Part shown: positions 43,519 to 53,482 of the stretch, in pieces | Layout of the letters: every line of letters starts with the position of its first letter | Numbering within the stretch: position 1 is the first letter of the stretch | Origin: an uncultured Phocaeicola sp. | GTDB lineage: Bacteria > Bacteroidota > Bacteroidia > Bacteroidales > Bacteroidaceae | Reading direction: 5' to 3' | DNA length: 64,000 bases | Assembly: GCA_948566455.1 (NCBI GenBank) | Contig: CAOYQO010000006.1 | Location: 1-64,000, forward strand | Notes under the pieces: model-generated | Database searches by the model: none | The model's input: only the letters and a program-made list of their open reading frames with translations | What the model was told of the DNA's origin: nothing | Program-made: the position numbers and the translations under genes

Positions 43519-46500
43519 TTAAAAATTCAGGTTCAGGCTTAGGGTAACAGACTTCGGAGCCGGGGTTGCATACGCGTTGGACATCGTTTCCGGATCAAGA
43601 TAATTCTTGTAACTTGAACCGAATACTAATAAGTTACGTCCTTCGATGGCAATTGTAGCGGAAGTCATACCCAATTTGCGGCTAAAATTAGTGGGCAATG
43701 TATACCCTAAACGGATGTTTTGCAGTCGCACGTAGTTTAGGTCTCTGATCCAGATATCCAGGTTACGGTATATTTCATTCTGGTTTGAATACCACATGTA
43801 TTCGTCCAGACGTTCATTTTGGCTCAGCAGAACAGGGAAGATTGTTTCCGTGTTTTCCGGAGTCCATCGGTTCAGGATATCGCGGTTCGTATTACGTCCT
43901 TTATCAAAGTCAACGATAGAGTAGGTGGGTTGGCTGCGCACCTTTCCACCGAAGTCGAAGCTGAAGTTGACACCCAGTTCAAATGCTTTGTATGTGAAAG
44001 TATTATTGAAACCACCGGTATAAGGGCAGTCGGCTGTACCTACATAAGTGTAAAGTTCACGGCGTTCGCGGGCTGTCAGGTCAGTTGCTCCGAATCCCCA
44101 TTCCTGCAATTTGAAGAATTCCATGGCCGATACGGCTTTTCCGTCTTTACCCTCAAACATCGGATAACCTTCTTCATCCAATCCGGCTGTTTTCAGGGCA
44201 AACAAGGCTCCTACAGGATACCCTTCGCGTCCCGGTTCCAAGGCATCTTCGCGCAATGCTTCTTTCAGTATTTTATTGTTGTTGTATGCGAAGTTGAAGT
44301 TGGTGGTCCACATGAAATTCTTGGTGTGGATATTGCGTGTGCTAAGGGCAACCTCAACACCCTGGTTCTGCATACTGGCCCAGTTGACGGTCAACATTTC
44401 AAAACCTGTTTCCAGTGGGAGCATTTGGGTTCCAATCAAGTCTACGCCCTTACGATAGTAATAGTCTACGCTCAGATTGATAGCCTGATTCAATACTGCA
44501 AAGTCGAATCCGGCGTTTACTGAGTGGGTTTTCTCCCAACGCAGTTTCTTGTTTGGTGCACCGGAAACGTCAATCATATCTTCCGACCCTCCCGGCAGGA
44601 TATTTTCAATTCTGTAGTTACCCAGAAGGTAAGGAGAGGTGTTCTTGTCAATGTTTCCTTGCAAACCGTAGGATGCACGGACTACCAGATTGTCTATCCA
44701 TTTGGCATTCGCCATAAAAGGTTCCTGAGAGATACGCCACAAACCACTGACTGAATATAGTGGCAGATAACGGTATTTCTTGTCTACACCGAAAAGGTCG
44801 GAACCGTCAAAACGGATACTTCCGCCCAATGTATAGCGGTTCAGCAAAGAATAAGACAGGGTTGAGAAAGCGGATACGTATGCATTCTCCACATGAGCCT
44901 TCTCGTGTAACTTGAAGGCCTGGCTTTCTTCCGGGAAGATGATCGGCTTTGTTGTCAGCGTCTTCCGGTCAAATCCATAACCGGCGCTATACAGCTTTTC
45001 CTCCCATGTCTTGCGGATTTCTGTTCCCACCATTACTTCAAATTCATGGATGTCATTGTAGGTATCGCGGTATTCTCCCATCGCTTTCCAAGTGAGCTGG
45101 GACAGTGAGTTTTCGTTAGCCTTATGGAATCCTCCTTCCGGCAGGTAAGTTACGCCATTATTACGATGATTCTTCTTCTCTGTACGCATCACATAACTTT
45201 CTTCTTCAGCGATTTTTTCGATAGAAGTTTTATCCAGTTGCAAACCGAGTTGGGTGGTAATTTTAAAACGGTCGTCAAATCGCAGTTCAGCGTCGAAGAT
45301 GGATGAAAGGCCGTTAATGGTAGTTTCGTTACTCGTATTTTTCCGTTCTTCGAAGAGGTTAAGACCAAAATCCATATCCGTATCATCTTCTACATCCACA
45401 TCGTAATTATAGTTGCCATTGGCATCATAAGGAGTGAAATAAGGATTTGCCAGACGTGAATAATAGATCGGGTTCGTCAGTCCCCGGTCATCCGGCAAAT
45501 AAGTAGAGTTCTTACGACGATTGGCAAACATGGAAGCACCGACTTTCAATATGCTGTTCACCTTATAGCTGGTCTTCATCACTAAATTCAAACGTTCGGC
45601 AGATACATTGGGGATATTACCGTTTTCCTTCATATATCCGAAAGAAGTGTAATAAGTTGCCTTTTCGCTACCACCGGAAAGAGACAAGTTGTATTCCTGT
45701 GTAAATGCATCGCGAAAAAGGATATCACTCCAGTCCGTATTAGTTGCCTTGAGTCTATTGATTGCACCTTGAGCATTGGAGGACAAAGCGTTCCAACCTC
45801 CGTCTTTGAAGTTCTGTAGTTCTCCCAATCCGGAGATAATGCGATATACCTCACCTTTGGTTTCTCTGTAAGGATAGCCGGATTCCAGCAAGTCAAGTTC
45901 CAGACCTACTTTCTCTTCTGAATTCAATAGATTCAAGCGGTCTATATTCAACTTAGGAGAATATGTCAGCTTCGAAGAGAAGTTAATAACCGGTTTTCCG
46001 ACTTTACCTTTCTTTGTGGTAATCACAATCACACCGTTAGCTGCGCGGGCACCATAGATGGCAGTTGCGGCAGCATCTTTCAAAACGGTGATATTATCGA
46101 TATCGGCAGGATTCAGGCCGGCAATGGCGGTTTGTCCTACGTTATCGATATCTTTCAGTACTTCCATACTGGGGATGTTCGTTCCTTCCAATGGAATACC
46201 GTCCAATACCCACAAAGGGTCTTGGGTACCGTTCAGCGAAGAGGTACCGCGGATACGGATTTTAGCAGGAGCGCCCGGGGCACCGGATATATTGCTTACG
46301 GAAAGTCCGGCAATTTGTCCGGTCAATGCCTGGTCTATGCTCTTGGCTGCACCTACCATCTGGTCCGAGATATCGATTTTTGACACGGCAGCCGTCAGTT
46401 TACGGCGTTCCACAGTCTGGTATCCCGTTACAACTACCGCATCAAGCATATGAGCAGAAGGTTGAAGAGTGATATCATATTGTTTTTTGCCCGGAATGAG

Positions 46501-46785
46501 TTTTATTTCCACTACATCATAGCCAACGTAGCTACAATAAAACCGGGTAATGCCATCCGGAATTGAAATAGAGAATTTACCGTCGATATCCGTAATGACA
46601 CCAATAGTCGATTGATTGTTCCCGTTTTTCTTCAGATCCTCAGCCGTCACATAGACAGAAGCACCTATGAGAGGCAATTTATCCTCAGAAGAAATTACTA
46701 CACCCTCTACTTGTCGCTCTGCGGCAAGGGCGTAAGTGAGTGTTCCTATCAGTAATAGGAACACGACAGATAAGCGTCTTTTCAT
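43519..46785 (-). CDS. SusC/RagA-type TonB-dependent transporter (second pair)
   Basis: The 1088-residue protein has a signal peptide (ending LAAE), a carboxypeptidase-regulatory-like domain (GVVISSEDKLPLIGASVYV), LDAVVVTGYQTVERRK, and a plug with ITVLKDAAATAIYGARAANGVIVITTKK. Its plug has an extra segment with GIPLEGTNIPSMEVLKDIDNVGQ, common in one SusC subgroup. The barrel ends SVTLSLNLNF. The nutrient is unknown; the upstream protease suggests peptides or glycopeptides. Confidence 0.94.
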   Translation of the reverse strand: MKRRLSVVFLLLIGTLTYALAAERQVEGVVISSEDKLPLIGASVYVTAEDLKKNGNNQSTIGVITDIDGKFSISIPDGITRFYCSYVGYDVVEIKLIPGKKQYDITLQPSAHMLDAVVVTGYQTVERRKLTAAVSKIDISDQMVGAAKSIDQALTGQIAGLSVSNISGAPGAPAKIRIRGTSSLNGTQDPLWVLDGIPLEGTNIPSMEVLKDIDNVGQTAIAGLNPADIDNITVLKDAAATAIYGARAANGVIVITTKKGKVGKPVINFSSKLTYSPKLNIDRLNLLNSEEKVGLELDLLESGYPYRETKGEVYRIISGLGELQNFKDGGWNALSSNAQGAINRLKATNTDWSDILFRDAFTQEYNLSLSGGSEKATYYTSFGYMKENGNIPNVSAERLNLVMKTSYKVNSILKVGASMFANRRKNSTYLPDDRGLTNPIYYSRLANPYFTPYDANGNYNYDVDVEDDTDMDFGLNLFEERKNTSNETTINGLSSIFDAELRFDDRFKITTQLGLQLDKTSIEKIAEEESYVMRTEKKNHRNNGVTYLPEGGFHKANENSLSQLTWKAMGEYRDTYNDIHEFEVMVGTEIRKTWEEKLYSAGYGFDRKTLTTKPIIFPEESQAFKLHEKAHVENAYVSAFSTLSYSLLNRYTLGGSIRFDGSDLFGVDKKYRYLPLYSVSGLWRISQEPFMANAKWIDNLVVRASYGLQGNIDKNTSPYLLGNYRIENILPGGSEDMIDVSGAPNKKLRWEKTHSVNAGFDFAVLNQAINLSVDYYYRKGVDLIGTQMLPLETGFEMLTVNWASMQNQGVEVALSTRNIHTKNFMWTTNFNFAYNNNKILKEALREDALEPGREGYPVGALFALKTAGLDEEGYPMFEGKDGKAVSAMEFFKLQEWGFGATDLTARERRELYTYVGTADCPYTGGFNNTFTYKAFELGVNFSFDFGGKVRSQPTYSIVDFDKGRNTNRDILNRWTPENTETIFPVLLSQNERLDEYMWYSNQNEIYRNLDIWIRDLNYVRLQNIRLGYTLPTNFSRKLGMTSATIAIEGRNLLVFGSSYKNYLDPETMSNAYATPAPKSVTLSLNLNF

Positions 46786-46827
46786 CCGTTAAAATAATAA
46801 AATTAATACTTAAATTGAAAACTGGTT

Positions 46828-49455
46828 TTAAAGTCCCAATGCTGTGTTGATACGAAGAATCATATCTTTATAATGATATTTGGTTGCCACATCCGATGTT
46901 CCTAAGCGACTCTGGAGTAAATCCTTGATACGAAGCAATTCTCCTCGTTTCACGGAGATGGCATCTGAGATGCGATTTAGCTGGGAACCGTAAAAATTCA
47001 ATTCGCGGCGGGCACCCATACGATCTGAATCCAGTGTACGATGAGCATGCTCGTCACAACTGCAAAGGGGGATTTGGTTATCCAGCAGGAAGTGGTTATC
47101 CATTAATTTTTTGTTGATTTTGACTCCTTCGCTTTCGGCAGCAGCTGTAATCAAGGCATCTACAAAGTTTTTCTGTAAGGCACGTGTCATGACATCAGGT
47201 AGTGCGCCTCGCTCCGTGGTTGCGAAGATACTGCGGTGTAAACCGTCCATCAACTCTACGGCTGTGAAAGCCTTTTTACCATTCACAGCTTCATTTTCGA
47301 GCATACGTACCAGGCGGTTATTGGATAAGAGGTCCCAAAGAATATAAGATTGGGCATTCTTCAATACTTGTGTCGGTGCATTTTCTACTATGCCCAGCGG
47401 AGTGTTGCGAAGCAAATAGGTATATTCACCCACTTCTGCGTCGAATAACCACTTCGGGTAAGTCAATACTTCATCAAGTAAGAATTTCAAAGCGGCCTGC
47501 TGCTTCTCCTTCTCTACAAAAGTGTAAGTTTTCTGACCGTCACCTACCACTGTATTTTCCATATATATACCCCCTATGTTGGCAAGTACATGGTACAGAT
47601 AATTATTCCATTGGTTGATCACTGCATAATATAGACGTGAAGCTTCTTCATACGTTTGTCCCTTCTCCCCAGTAGTTGTCCATTTGATAATTTCGGGAAC
47701 AATCCGTTTCAGGTTTGCAATGCCATACTGGGAAGAACGTACGGCATCATCGCCCAGGTCTTCATTCTGTGCACGGGGATCTACGGCATCACGTACATCC
47801 TGCGCCTCACTGTATTTATAAAGACGGTCTGTATGGCGGCTCAGGAAATCATAAAGCAAATCCTTTTCTTCCTCCGGAGTTTCCTTACCATACCAGCGAT
47901 AACCGTATTCGATGGCAAAAAGATCGTAAGGACCGATATGCGGTGAGAGTGCAGTTATTCCGTCACCGGGTTGTGCTACGTAGTTGAAACGGGCATAATC
48001 CATGATGGAAGAAGAGGTAGAGTTCATCCGGTCGGTAAATGACTTGGAACGGAGTGAGTCCGTGGGAAATGCCCATGACCCCATCATGTTATGACGCAAT
48101 CCTAAAGAGTGGCCTACTTCATGGCAGGCCACAAAACGCATGGCGTCACCCATCAGTTCATCGGATAACTTAATGCCGCGTGCTTCCGGGCGTACAGTAC
48201 CTGTCTGCACGGTAATCCATTCCTGAAGCATATTCAGCACATTGTGCCACCACATGATGTCCGCTTCCAGAATTTCTCCTGAACGGGGGTCCAGAATAGA
48301 AGGACCCATAGCATTTGCCTTGGTTGAGGCTGCATAGGTCAGTACGGAATAGTTCACGTCGTCCATGTCTACCGTCATGCTGTCCGTAATATCTTTGGCG
48401 ATGATGGCGTTCTTGAAACCGGCATGTTCAAAAGCAACCTGCCAGTCTTCGATACCTTGTTTGATATATTTGCGCCAACGATACGGTGTGGAATTCTCTA
48501 TGTAGAATACAATCGGTTTAGCCGGTTCCACCAACTCACCACGCAGATAGCGCTCGCGATCTTCCGGTTTCGGTTCCAGGCGCCAGCGAGTGATGAACTG
48601 TTGTTTGCTAACCCGTTGTTGTCCGTCGCTATAGCTAAGCAAAGGATTGGTGAAGTAGCCTACGCGGGCATTATCCAGGCGGCCGGTCATCGGGGTTTCC
48701 GGCAGTAACATCAGTGACGAACTTACTTCGACAGTTACATAGATGGAAGTCGTTCCTTCGGTCACTTTCGTGGTCAGTTCGGACGTAGCCACCACATTAT
48801 TCTCGAATGACTTGATTGAGAGAATGCGTGACAGATTCTTGATGGAAGAGGTTCCCAGATTTATATTGGTAAATACATTATTGATGCTTGTCTCTGTACC
48901 ATCATAAATATCATTCACTTTGATGACCATGGTGGTAGAGTCATTGTTGAATGCCTCGATCTTGAAGCCGGCTATCAATGGAGAAATATAATTATCACGT
49001 ACCGACTGGCTGATGGCATCTTCGGCAGGAGCGAGGGGAAGAGGGCGGCTTTGACGAATCAGCAACTTGTTTGTTACCTTATCCAGTTCGAAGCGCACCA
49101 TCTGGTTTTCATAATTGGTACCGCGGTTCACTCCGGCCTCATTCAGTTCGGAAGGGACACGTTGGAGCTTGTTCACTACCAGCATGTCTCTGCCCAGCAG
49201 GTTCGTCGGTACCTCAAAATAGTAATCGTTCTTTTTCTGGTACACATTGAACATACCACGGCGAATGATGCTACCGTCTCCGGTCAGTTTCTCGTACTCG
49301 TTTTTTGATTTAACACTGTCGTTAGGTTCACTTTTCTTTTTCTTCCGGAACCATCCCATAGAATCGGGCGTAGAATTTACAGCATGCACTATGACAGGCT
49401 CACACATGAAAGCGCCTGTAGCCACTGTAGTCAGCAAAATTGTTTTAAGTTTCAT
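46828..49455 (-). CDS. Exported zinc-dependent metalloprotease (metzincin type, DUF5117/DUF5118 family)
   Basis: The 875-residue protein has a signal peptide (about 1-25), two N-terminal family domains (about 50-310, DUF5118/DUF5117-like by appearance) and a catalytic domain with the metzincin zinc motif HEVGHSLGLRH (H445, E446, H449, H455). A following SSIMDYARFN segment supplies the Met-turn. A C-terminal helical region (DUF4953-like) completes it. It cleaves proteins outside the cytoplasm; whether it is periplasmic or surface-exposed is not clear. It is first of the operon with SusC/SusD, consistent with protein-derived nutrients. Confidence 0.87.
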   Translation of the reverse strand: MKLKTILLTTVATGAFMCEPVIVHAVNSTPDSMGWFRKKKKSEPNDSVKSKNEYEKLTGDGSIIRRGMFNVYQKKNDYYFEVPTNLLGRDMLVVNKLQRVPSELNEAGVNRGTNYENQMVRFELDKVTNKLLIRQSRPLPLAPAEDAISQSVRDNYISPLIAGFKIEAFNNDSTTMVIKVNDIYDGTETSINNVFTNINLGTSSIKNLSRILSIKSFENNVVATSELTTKVTEGTTSIYVTVEVSSSLMLLPETPMTGRLDNARVGYFTNPLLSYSDGQQRVSKQQFITRWRLEPKPEDRERYLRGELVEPAKPIVFYIENSTPYRWRKYIKQGIEDWQVAFEHAGFKNAIIAKDITDSMTVDMDDVNYSVLTYAASTKANAMGPSILDPRSGEILEADIMWWHNVLNMLQEWITVQTGTVRPEARGIKLSDELMGDAMRFVACHEVGHSLGLRHNMMGSWAFPTDSLRSKSFTDRMNSTSSSIMDYARFNYVAQPGDGITALSPHIGPYDLFAIEYGYRWYGKETPEEEKDLLYDFLSRHTDRLYKYSEAQDVRDAVDPRAQNEDLGDDAVRSSQYGIANLKRIVPEIIKWTTTGEKGQTYEEASRLYYAVINQWNNYLYHVLANIGGIYMENTVVGDGQKTYTFVEKEKQQAALKFLLDEVLTYPKWLFDAEVGEYTYLLRNTPLGIVENAPTQVLKNAQSYILWDLLSNNRLVRMLENEAVNGKKAFTAVELMDGLHRSIFATTERGALPDVMTRALQKNFVDALITAAAESEGVKINKKLMDNHFLLDNQIPLCSCDEHAHRTLDSDRMGARRELNFYGSQLNRISDAISVKRGELLRIKDLLQSRLGTSDVATKYHYKDMILRINTALGL

Positions 49456-49511
49456 CAGTTATTATCAATTATCATCATGCTCCCCTTTCTACTCATAGAA
49501 TAGGGGGACGG

Positions 49512-49519
49512 CAAAGATA
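49512..49519 (-). promoter_or_regulatory. -7 box of the metalloprotease-SusCD operon
   Basis: On the minus strand TATCTTTG matches the consensus, with a start near 49505 and a leader of about 50 nt. The -33 element is weak. Small hairpins (GATAG/CTATC) flank it. Confidence 0.5.
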
Positions 49520-49600
49520 GTAAAACTATCTATATGAACAGATAGCTGCAATTAGTTTTGACGTTTTTTCTTTTATAACTCAAAGAGTCTTTCAATTATA

Positions 49601-49648
49601 AAAAAACAGTATCAGTTAGAGTTTATGCTCATTCTTTAACTGATACTG
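49601..49648 (-). terminator. Terminator of the grpE-dnaJ operon
   Basis: On the minus strand CAGTATCAGTTA (49637-49648) pairs perfectly with TAACTGATACTG (49607-49618) across an 18-nt loop, followed by six T. Confidence 0.93.
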
Positions 49649-49678
49649 CTAAAAATCTATTTTCAGTTTAAAGTCGGC

Positions 49679-50860
49679 TTAGTCAAATAAACTCTTGAAC
49701 TTCTTGAAAATCTTTTCTTTAATAGAAGTATTCGGTTTAAAATTGTCTGAGCCTTCCATTTCTTCGAGTGCTTTTTTCTCATCTTTGTTAAGAGCTTCCG
49801 GTACATATACACTAACATTTACTAATAAATCTCCCGTACCGTATCCGTTCACACTTGGCAGTCCTTTTCCGCGAAGCCGGAGTACTTTACCCGGTTGGGT
49901 GCCCGACTCAATCTTCACTTTCACCTTGCCGTCGATAGTGGGTATTTCTACCGCGCCACCTAAAGCAGCTGTCGGGAAGCTGAGAAGCAGGTTGTAAATC
50001 AAGTCGTTTTCGTCGCGGATCAGTTCTTTATCCTGTTCTTCCTCTACAAGAATCAACAGGTCACCCGGAACACCATTGTGCTTACCGGCATTTCCTTTAC
50101 CGCTCATAGAAAGCTGCATACCCTCCATTACACCTTTAGGTATATTCACGCTTACTACTTCTTCACCGTAGACGATACCTTCTCCGGCACATACCTTACA
50201 TTTGTTCTTGATGATTTTTCCTTCGCCACCACAAGTAGGGCAGGTAGTACGGGTCTGCATCGTACCGAGGATTGTCTGCTGGTTGCGAATCACCGATCCG
50301 CTACCTTTACAGGTCGGACAAGTTTCCGAACCGCCGTCACCTTCAGCACCCGAACCATGACAATGGTCGCATGGAACATATTTTTTCAGTTTGAATTTCT
50401 TTTCTACACCGGTAGAAATTTCTTTCAGGTTCAGTTTGACCTTTACGCGCAAGTCCGAACCGCGAAAACGCGCACGTTGCGAACTTCCACCTCCGAATCC
50501 TCCTCCGAAACCGCTGAAACCTCCTCCGAAGCCACCGCTATGTCCACCAAAGATATCTCCGAACATAGAGAAGATATCATCCATAGACATGCCGCCACTG
50601 AAGCCACCGAACGGACCACCGTTTCCGGCAGCACCACTCATTCCTGCATGACCGAATTGATCATAACGGGCACGCTTGTCCGCATTGCTTAGTACGTCGT
50701 ATGCTTCTGCCGCTTCTTTGAACTTTTCTTCCGCCACTTTGTCACCCGGATTCTTGTCAGGATGATATTGAATGGCTTTTTTGCGATAGGCTTTCTTTAT
50801 TTCCTCTACCGTTGCTGTCTTTTCGACTTCCAGTACTTCGTAGTAATCTCTTTTTTCCAT
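49679..50860 (-). CDS. dnaJ: Chaperone protein DnaJ
   Basis: DnaJ is the J-domain co-chaperone that stimulates DnaK ATPase and hands over substrates. The J-domain (1-70) carries HPD in YHPDKNPGD. A glycine/phenylalanine-rich region (about 75-130) follows, then four CxxCxGxG zinc repeats (CDHCHGSG, CPTCKGSG, CPTCGGEG, CKVCAGEG) and the C-terminal substrate-binding domains. Length (393) is standard for Bacteroides. It lies 10 nt after grpE and is followed by an intrinsic terminator. Confidence 0.97.
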   Translation of the reverse strand: MEKRDYYEVLEVEKTATVEEIKKAYRKKAIQYHPDKNPGDKVAEEKFKEAAEAYDVLSNADKRARYDQFGHAGMSGAAGNGGPFGGFSGGMSMDDIFSMFGDIFGGHSGGFGGGFSGFGGGFGGGSSQRARFRGSDLRVKVKLNLKEISTGVEKKFKLKKYVPCDHCHGSGAEGDGGSETCPTCKGSGSVIRNQQTILGTMQTRTTCPTCGGEGKIIKNKCKVCAGEGIVYGEEVVSVNIPKGVMEGMQLSMSGKGNAGKHNGVPGDLLILVEEEQDKELIRDENDLIYNLLLSFPTAALGGAVEIPTIDGKVKVKIESGTQPGKVLRLRGKGLPSVNGYGTGDLLVNVSVYVPEALNKDEKKALEEMEGSDNFKPNTSIKEKIFKKFKSLFD

Positions 50861-50870
50861 ATATATTATG

Positions 50871-51461
50871 TTATTCTCCTACCACCACTTTGGCATGGCG
50901 GATTACTTTGTCGTTTAGCATGTATCCGGTCTGTACACAGTCTAGAATCTTGCCCTTCAAAGCTTTATCCGGTGCGGGAATGACGGCGACTGCTTCGTGG
51001 TAATCAGTGTCGAGAGGTTGTTCTTTAGTCTCGATTACTTTTACGCCGTCCTGTGCCAATACAGACATGAACTTGTTATAAATCAATTCCACTCCTTCCT
51101 TCACGGCTGCTACATCGGTGGCAGTTTCCATGTTTTTCAGAGCGCGTTCAAAGTCATCCACGATTGGAAGTATACTGCTGATGGTCTTTTCGCCACCGTT
51201 CAGGATCAGCTCAGCTTTTTCTTTCATCGTGCGTTTACGGTAGTTGTCAAACTCGGCAGAAAGGCGCAGATACTTATCTTTCTGGTCCTCTATTACTTTG
51301 TTTGCTTCTTCCAGCTCTTTGGCAAGCTTTTCCTCTTCTGTCAGGACAGTTTCGTCCTGTACATCTTCCGTTTGGGATTCTTCATTTTCCGCAGCTTCCT
51401 TCTGGGCAGCTTCGGACATTAACTCTTCTTCGTTGATGTTTTCTTTTTCTTTCGGGTCCAT
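50871..51461 (-). CDS. grpE: Nucleotide exchange factor GrpE
   Basis: GrpE releases ADP from DnaK. The 196-residue form has an acidic, glutamate-rich N-terminus and a long coiled coil (about 55-105, ending KYLRLSAEFDNYRKRTMKEKAELI). The C-terminal beta domain ends HEAVAVIPAPDKALKGKILDCVQTGYMLNDKVIRHAKV, an invariant GrpE feature. I place the start at MDPKEKE (51461), as in relatives; in-frame ATGs at 51503 and 51512 would add 14-17 residues. No CIRCE element is visible upstream. Confidence 0.95.
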   Translation of the reverse strand: MDPKEKENINEEELMSEAAQKEAAENEESQTEDVQDETVLTEEEKLAKELEEANKVIEDQKDKYLRLSAEFDNYRKRTMKEKAELILNGGEKTISSILPIVDDFERALKNMETATDVAAVKEGVELIYNKFMSVLAQDGVKVIETKEQPLDTDYHEAVAVIPAPDKALKGKILDCVQTGYMLNDKVIRHAKVVVGE

Positions 51462-51592
51462 ATTTCTATTCTTGTTATTCTTGTAAAAAGGATTTGTTTT
51501 CATTGCTGTCAAGGGTTTAAGTTAGTATATCGCTGTACCAACAAAAACTTTGCCAAATAGGCAGCTTTGGTCTAAAACGCCGCAAAGGTAAT

Positions 51593-51600
51593 ACTTTTAT
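51593..51600 (-). promoter_or_regulatory. -7 box of the grpE-dnaJ promoter
   Basis: On the minus strand TACCTTTG matches the housekeeping -7 consensus; the start would fall near 51586. No heat-shock operator was recognised. Confidence 0.5.
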
Positions 51601-51645
51601 GTCAGATTGACAGCGCATTTCTACGAGTATTCATAGAAAAATGTC

Positions 51646-51653
51646 TATCTTTG
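51646..51653 (+). promoter_or_regulatory. -7 box of the ABC-F gene
   Basis: TATCTTTG matches TAnnTTTG, with a start near 51660 and a leader of about 63 nt. The -33 element is weak. Confidence 0.5.
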
Positions 51654-51722
51654 CACCCGCAAAATACAGAGTAATAGGTATTAGGTAATAAATTGTAAAT
51701 CGCTAAATAAGAAAATAGATCA

Positions 51723-53339
51723 ATGATTACAGTCTCGAACGTTTCCGTACAGTTTGGAAAAAGGGTGTTGTTTAATGATGTAAACCTGAAGTTTACAAGT
51801 GGTAACTGTTATGGTATTATCGGTGCTAACGGTGCCGGAAAATCTACTTTCCTGCGTGCCATATCCGGTGACTTGGATCCTACAACCGGTTCTATTATGT
51901 TGGGTCCGGGCGAACGCCTCTCCGTTTTAAGTCAGGACCACTTCAAATGGGATGCGCTTACGGTAATGGATACCGTAATGATGGGGCATACCGTTTTGTG
52001 GGATATCATGAAGCAACGTGAAGTGCTTTATGCCAAAGAAGATTTCACGGATGAAGATGGCTTGAAAGTTTCTGAATTGGAAGAGAAATTTGCGGAACTG
52101 GATGGTTGGAATGCGGAAAGTGATGCTGCCGCTTTGCTGAGTGGCCTGGGCATTAAGGAAGATAAGCATTATTTGTTGATGGGTGATTTGAGTGGTAAGG
52201 AGAAAGTACGTGTCATGCTGGCACAGGCACTTTTCGGTAATCCGGATAACTTGTTGCTGGATGAGCCTACCAATGACCTCGATATGGAGACAGTGATGTG
52301 GCTGGAAGATTATTTGGCTAACTTTGAACATACGGTGTTGGTTGTAAGTCACGACCGTCACTTCCTCGATTCTGTTTGTACGCATACGGTCGATATCGAT
52401 TATGGTAAGATCAATCTCTTTGCCGGTAACTATAGTTTCTGGTATGAATCAAGTCAGTTGGCTTTGCGTCAGCAACAGAACCAGAAGGCTAAGGCAGAGG
52501 AGAAGAAGAAAGAACTGGAAGAGTTTATCCGCCGCTTTAGTGCCAATGTGGCAAAGAGCAAGCAGACTACCAGCCGTAAGAAGATGTTGGAAAAACTGAA
52601 TGTAGAAGAAATCAAACCTTCTTCACGTAAATATCCGGGTATTATCTTTACTCCCGAGCGTGAACCGGGTAATCAGATACTGGAGGTTTCCGGACTGACT
52701 AAGACACTGGAAGATGGTACAATACTTTTCCGTGATGTTAATTTCAACGTTGAGAAGGGAGACAAGATTGTATTCCTTTCCCGTGATCCCCGTGCCATGA
52801 CTTCATTCTTCGAAATTATCAATGAAGAAGCGAAACCGGATGCCGGAACTTTCAACTGGGGCGTCACTATTACTACTGCATACCTGCCGTTGGATAATAC
52901 TAAATATTTCAATACGGACCTGAACTTGGTGGACTGGTTGAGCCAGTTTGGCGAGGGTAATGAAGTGTATATGAAGAGCTTCCTGGGACGTATGCTGTTC
53001 TCCGGTGAAGAGGTATTGAAAAAAGCAAGTGTGTTATCGGGAGGTGAAAAGATGCGTTGTATGATTGCCCGTATGCAGTTGCGCAATGCCAACTGTCTGA
53101 TTCTGGATACTCCTACCAATCACCTTGACTTGGAATCTATCCAGGCATTCAATAATAACCTGAAAACTTATAGAGGTAATATCCTGTTCTCCTCACATGA
53201 CCATGAGTTTATCCAAACGGTTGCCAACCGTATCATCGAACTGACTCCGAACGGTATTATTGATAAGATGATGGAATATGATGAATATATTACTTCGGAT
53301 CATATCAAGGAGCTGAGAGCTAAGATGTACGCACAGTAA
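51723..53339 (+). CDS. ABC-F family ATPase (YbiT-like) with a degenerate second nucleotide site
   Basis: ABC-F proteins are soluble double ATPases that act on ribosomes. Domain 1 is intact in its P-loop and Walker B (GANGAGKST at 34-42, LLLDEPTNDLD near 177-187), with signature LSGKE. A charged linker (about 245-300) follows. Domain 2 is odd: the P-loop region reads FLSRDPRAMT (351-360) with no GxxGxGKS. Walker B reads LILDTPTNHLD, where threonine 463 replaces the catalytic glutamate, while the LSGGE signature (438-442) and SHDHEF are kept. Domain 2 probably binds nucleotide poorly and cannot hydrolyse it. No transmembrane segments. A strong terminator follows. Confidence 0.92.
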   Translation: MITVSNVSVQFGKRVLFNDVNLKFTSGNCYGIIGANGAGKSTFLRAISGDLDPTTGSIMLGPGERLSVLSQDHFKWDALTVMDTVMMGHTVLWDIMKQREVLYAKEDFTDEDGLKVSELEEKFAELDGWNAESDAAALLSGLGIKEDKHYLLMGDLSGKEKVRVMLAQALFGNPDNLLLDEPTNDLDMETVMWLEDYLANFEHTVLVVSHDRHFLDSVCTHTVDIDYGKINLFAGNYSFWYESSQLALRQQQNQKAKAEEKKKELEEFIRRFSANVAKSKQTTSRKKMLEKLNVEEIKPSSRKYPGIIFTPEREPGNQILEVSGLTKTLEDGTILFRDVNFNVEKGDKIVFLSRDPRAMTSFFEIINEEAKPDAGTFNWGVTITTAYLPLDNTKYFNTDLNLVDWLSQFGEGNEVYMKSFLGRMLFSGEEVLKKASVLSGGEKMRCMIARMQLRNANCLILDTPTNHLDLESIQAFNNNLKTYRGNILFSSHDHEFIQTVANRIIELTPNGIIDKMMEYDEYITSDHIKELRAKMYAQ

Positions 53340-53357
53340 ATATCTGCTCTTTGAATA

Positions 53358-53404
53358 AAAATATCGCCTTACAATATTCAGTTATTGTAAGGCGATATTT
53401 TTTT
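53358..53404 (+). terminator. Intrinsic terminator of the ABC-F gene
   Basis: AAATATCGCCTTACAAT and ATTGTAAGGCGATATTT form a perfect 17-bp stem around an 8-nt loop, with T-run continuing to 53404. A matching A-run suggests it could work on either strand. Confidence 0.95.
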
Positions 53405-53451
53405 AAGTGATTAGTCCTTCTTATAGGGATTGAGAAAAAAGACTAAAACAG

Positions 53452-53482
53452 TTGTTATATATGTAAACTTTGTCTATATTTG
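53452..53482 (+). promoter_or_regulatory. Promoter of the toxin-antitoxin operon
   Basis: TTG at 53452-53454 and TATATTTG at 53475-53482 are 20 nt apart. The expected start (about 53489) lies downstream of the only in-frame start codon of the toxin frame (TTG 53480), so the -7 box overlaps that codon. Confidence 0.65.

Noticed and set aside
50078..50692. Plus-strand 204-residue open frame opposite dnaJ
   Set aside because: It is a shadow of the dnaJ coding strand, low in complexity and threonine/serine-rich, with no start signal or family similarity.
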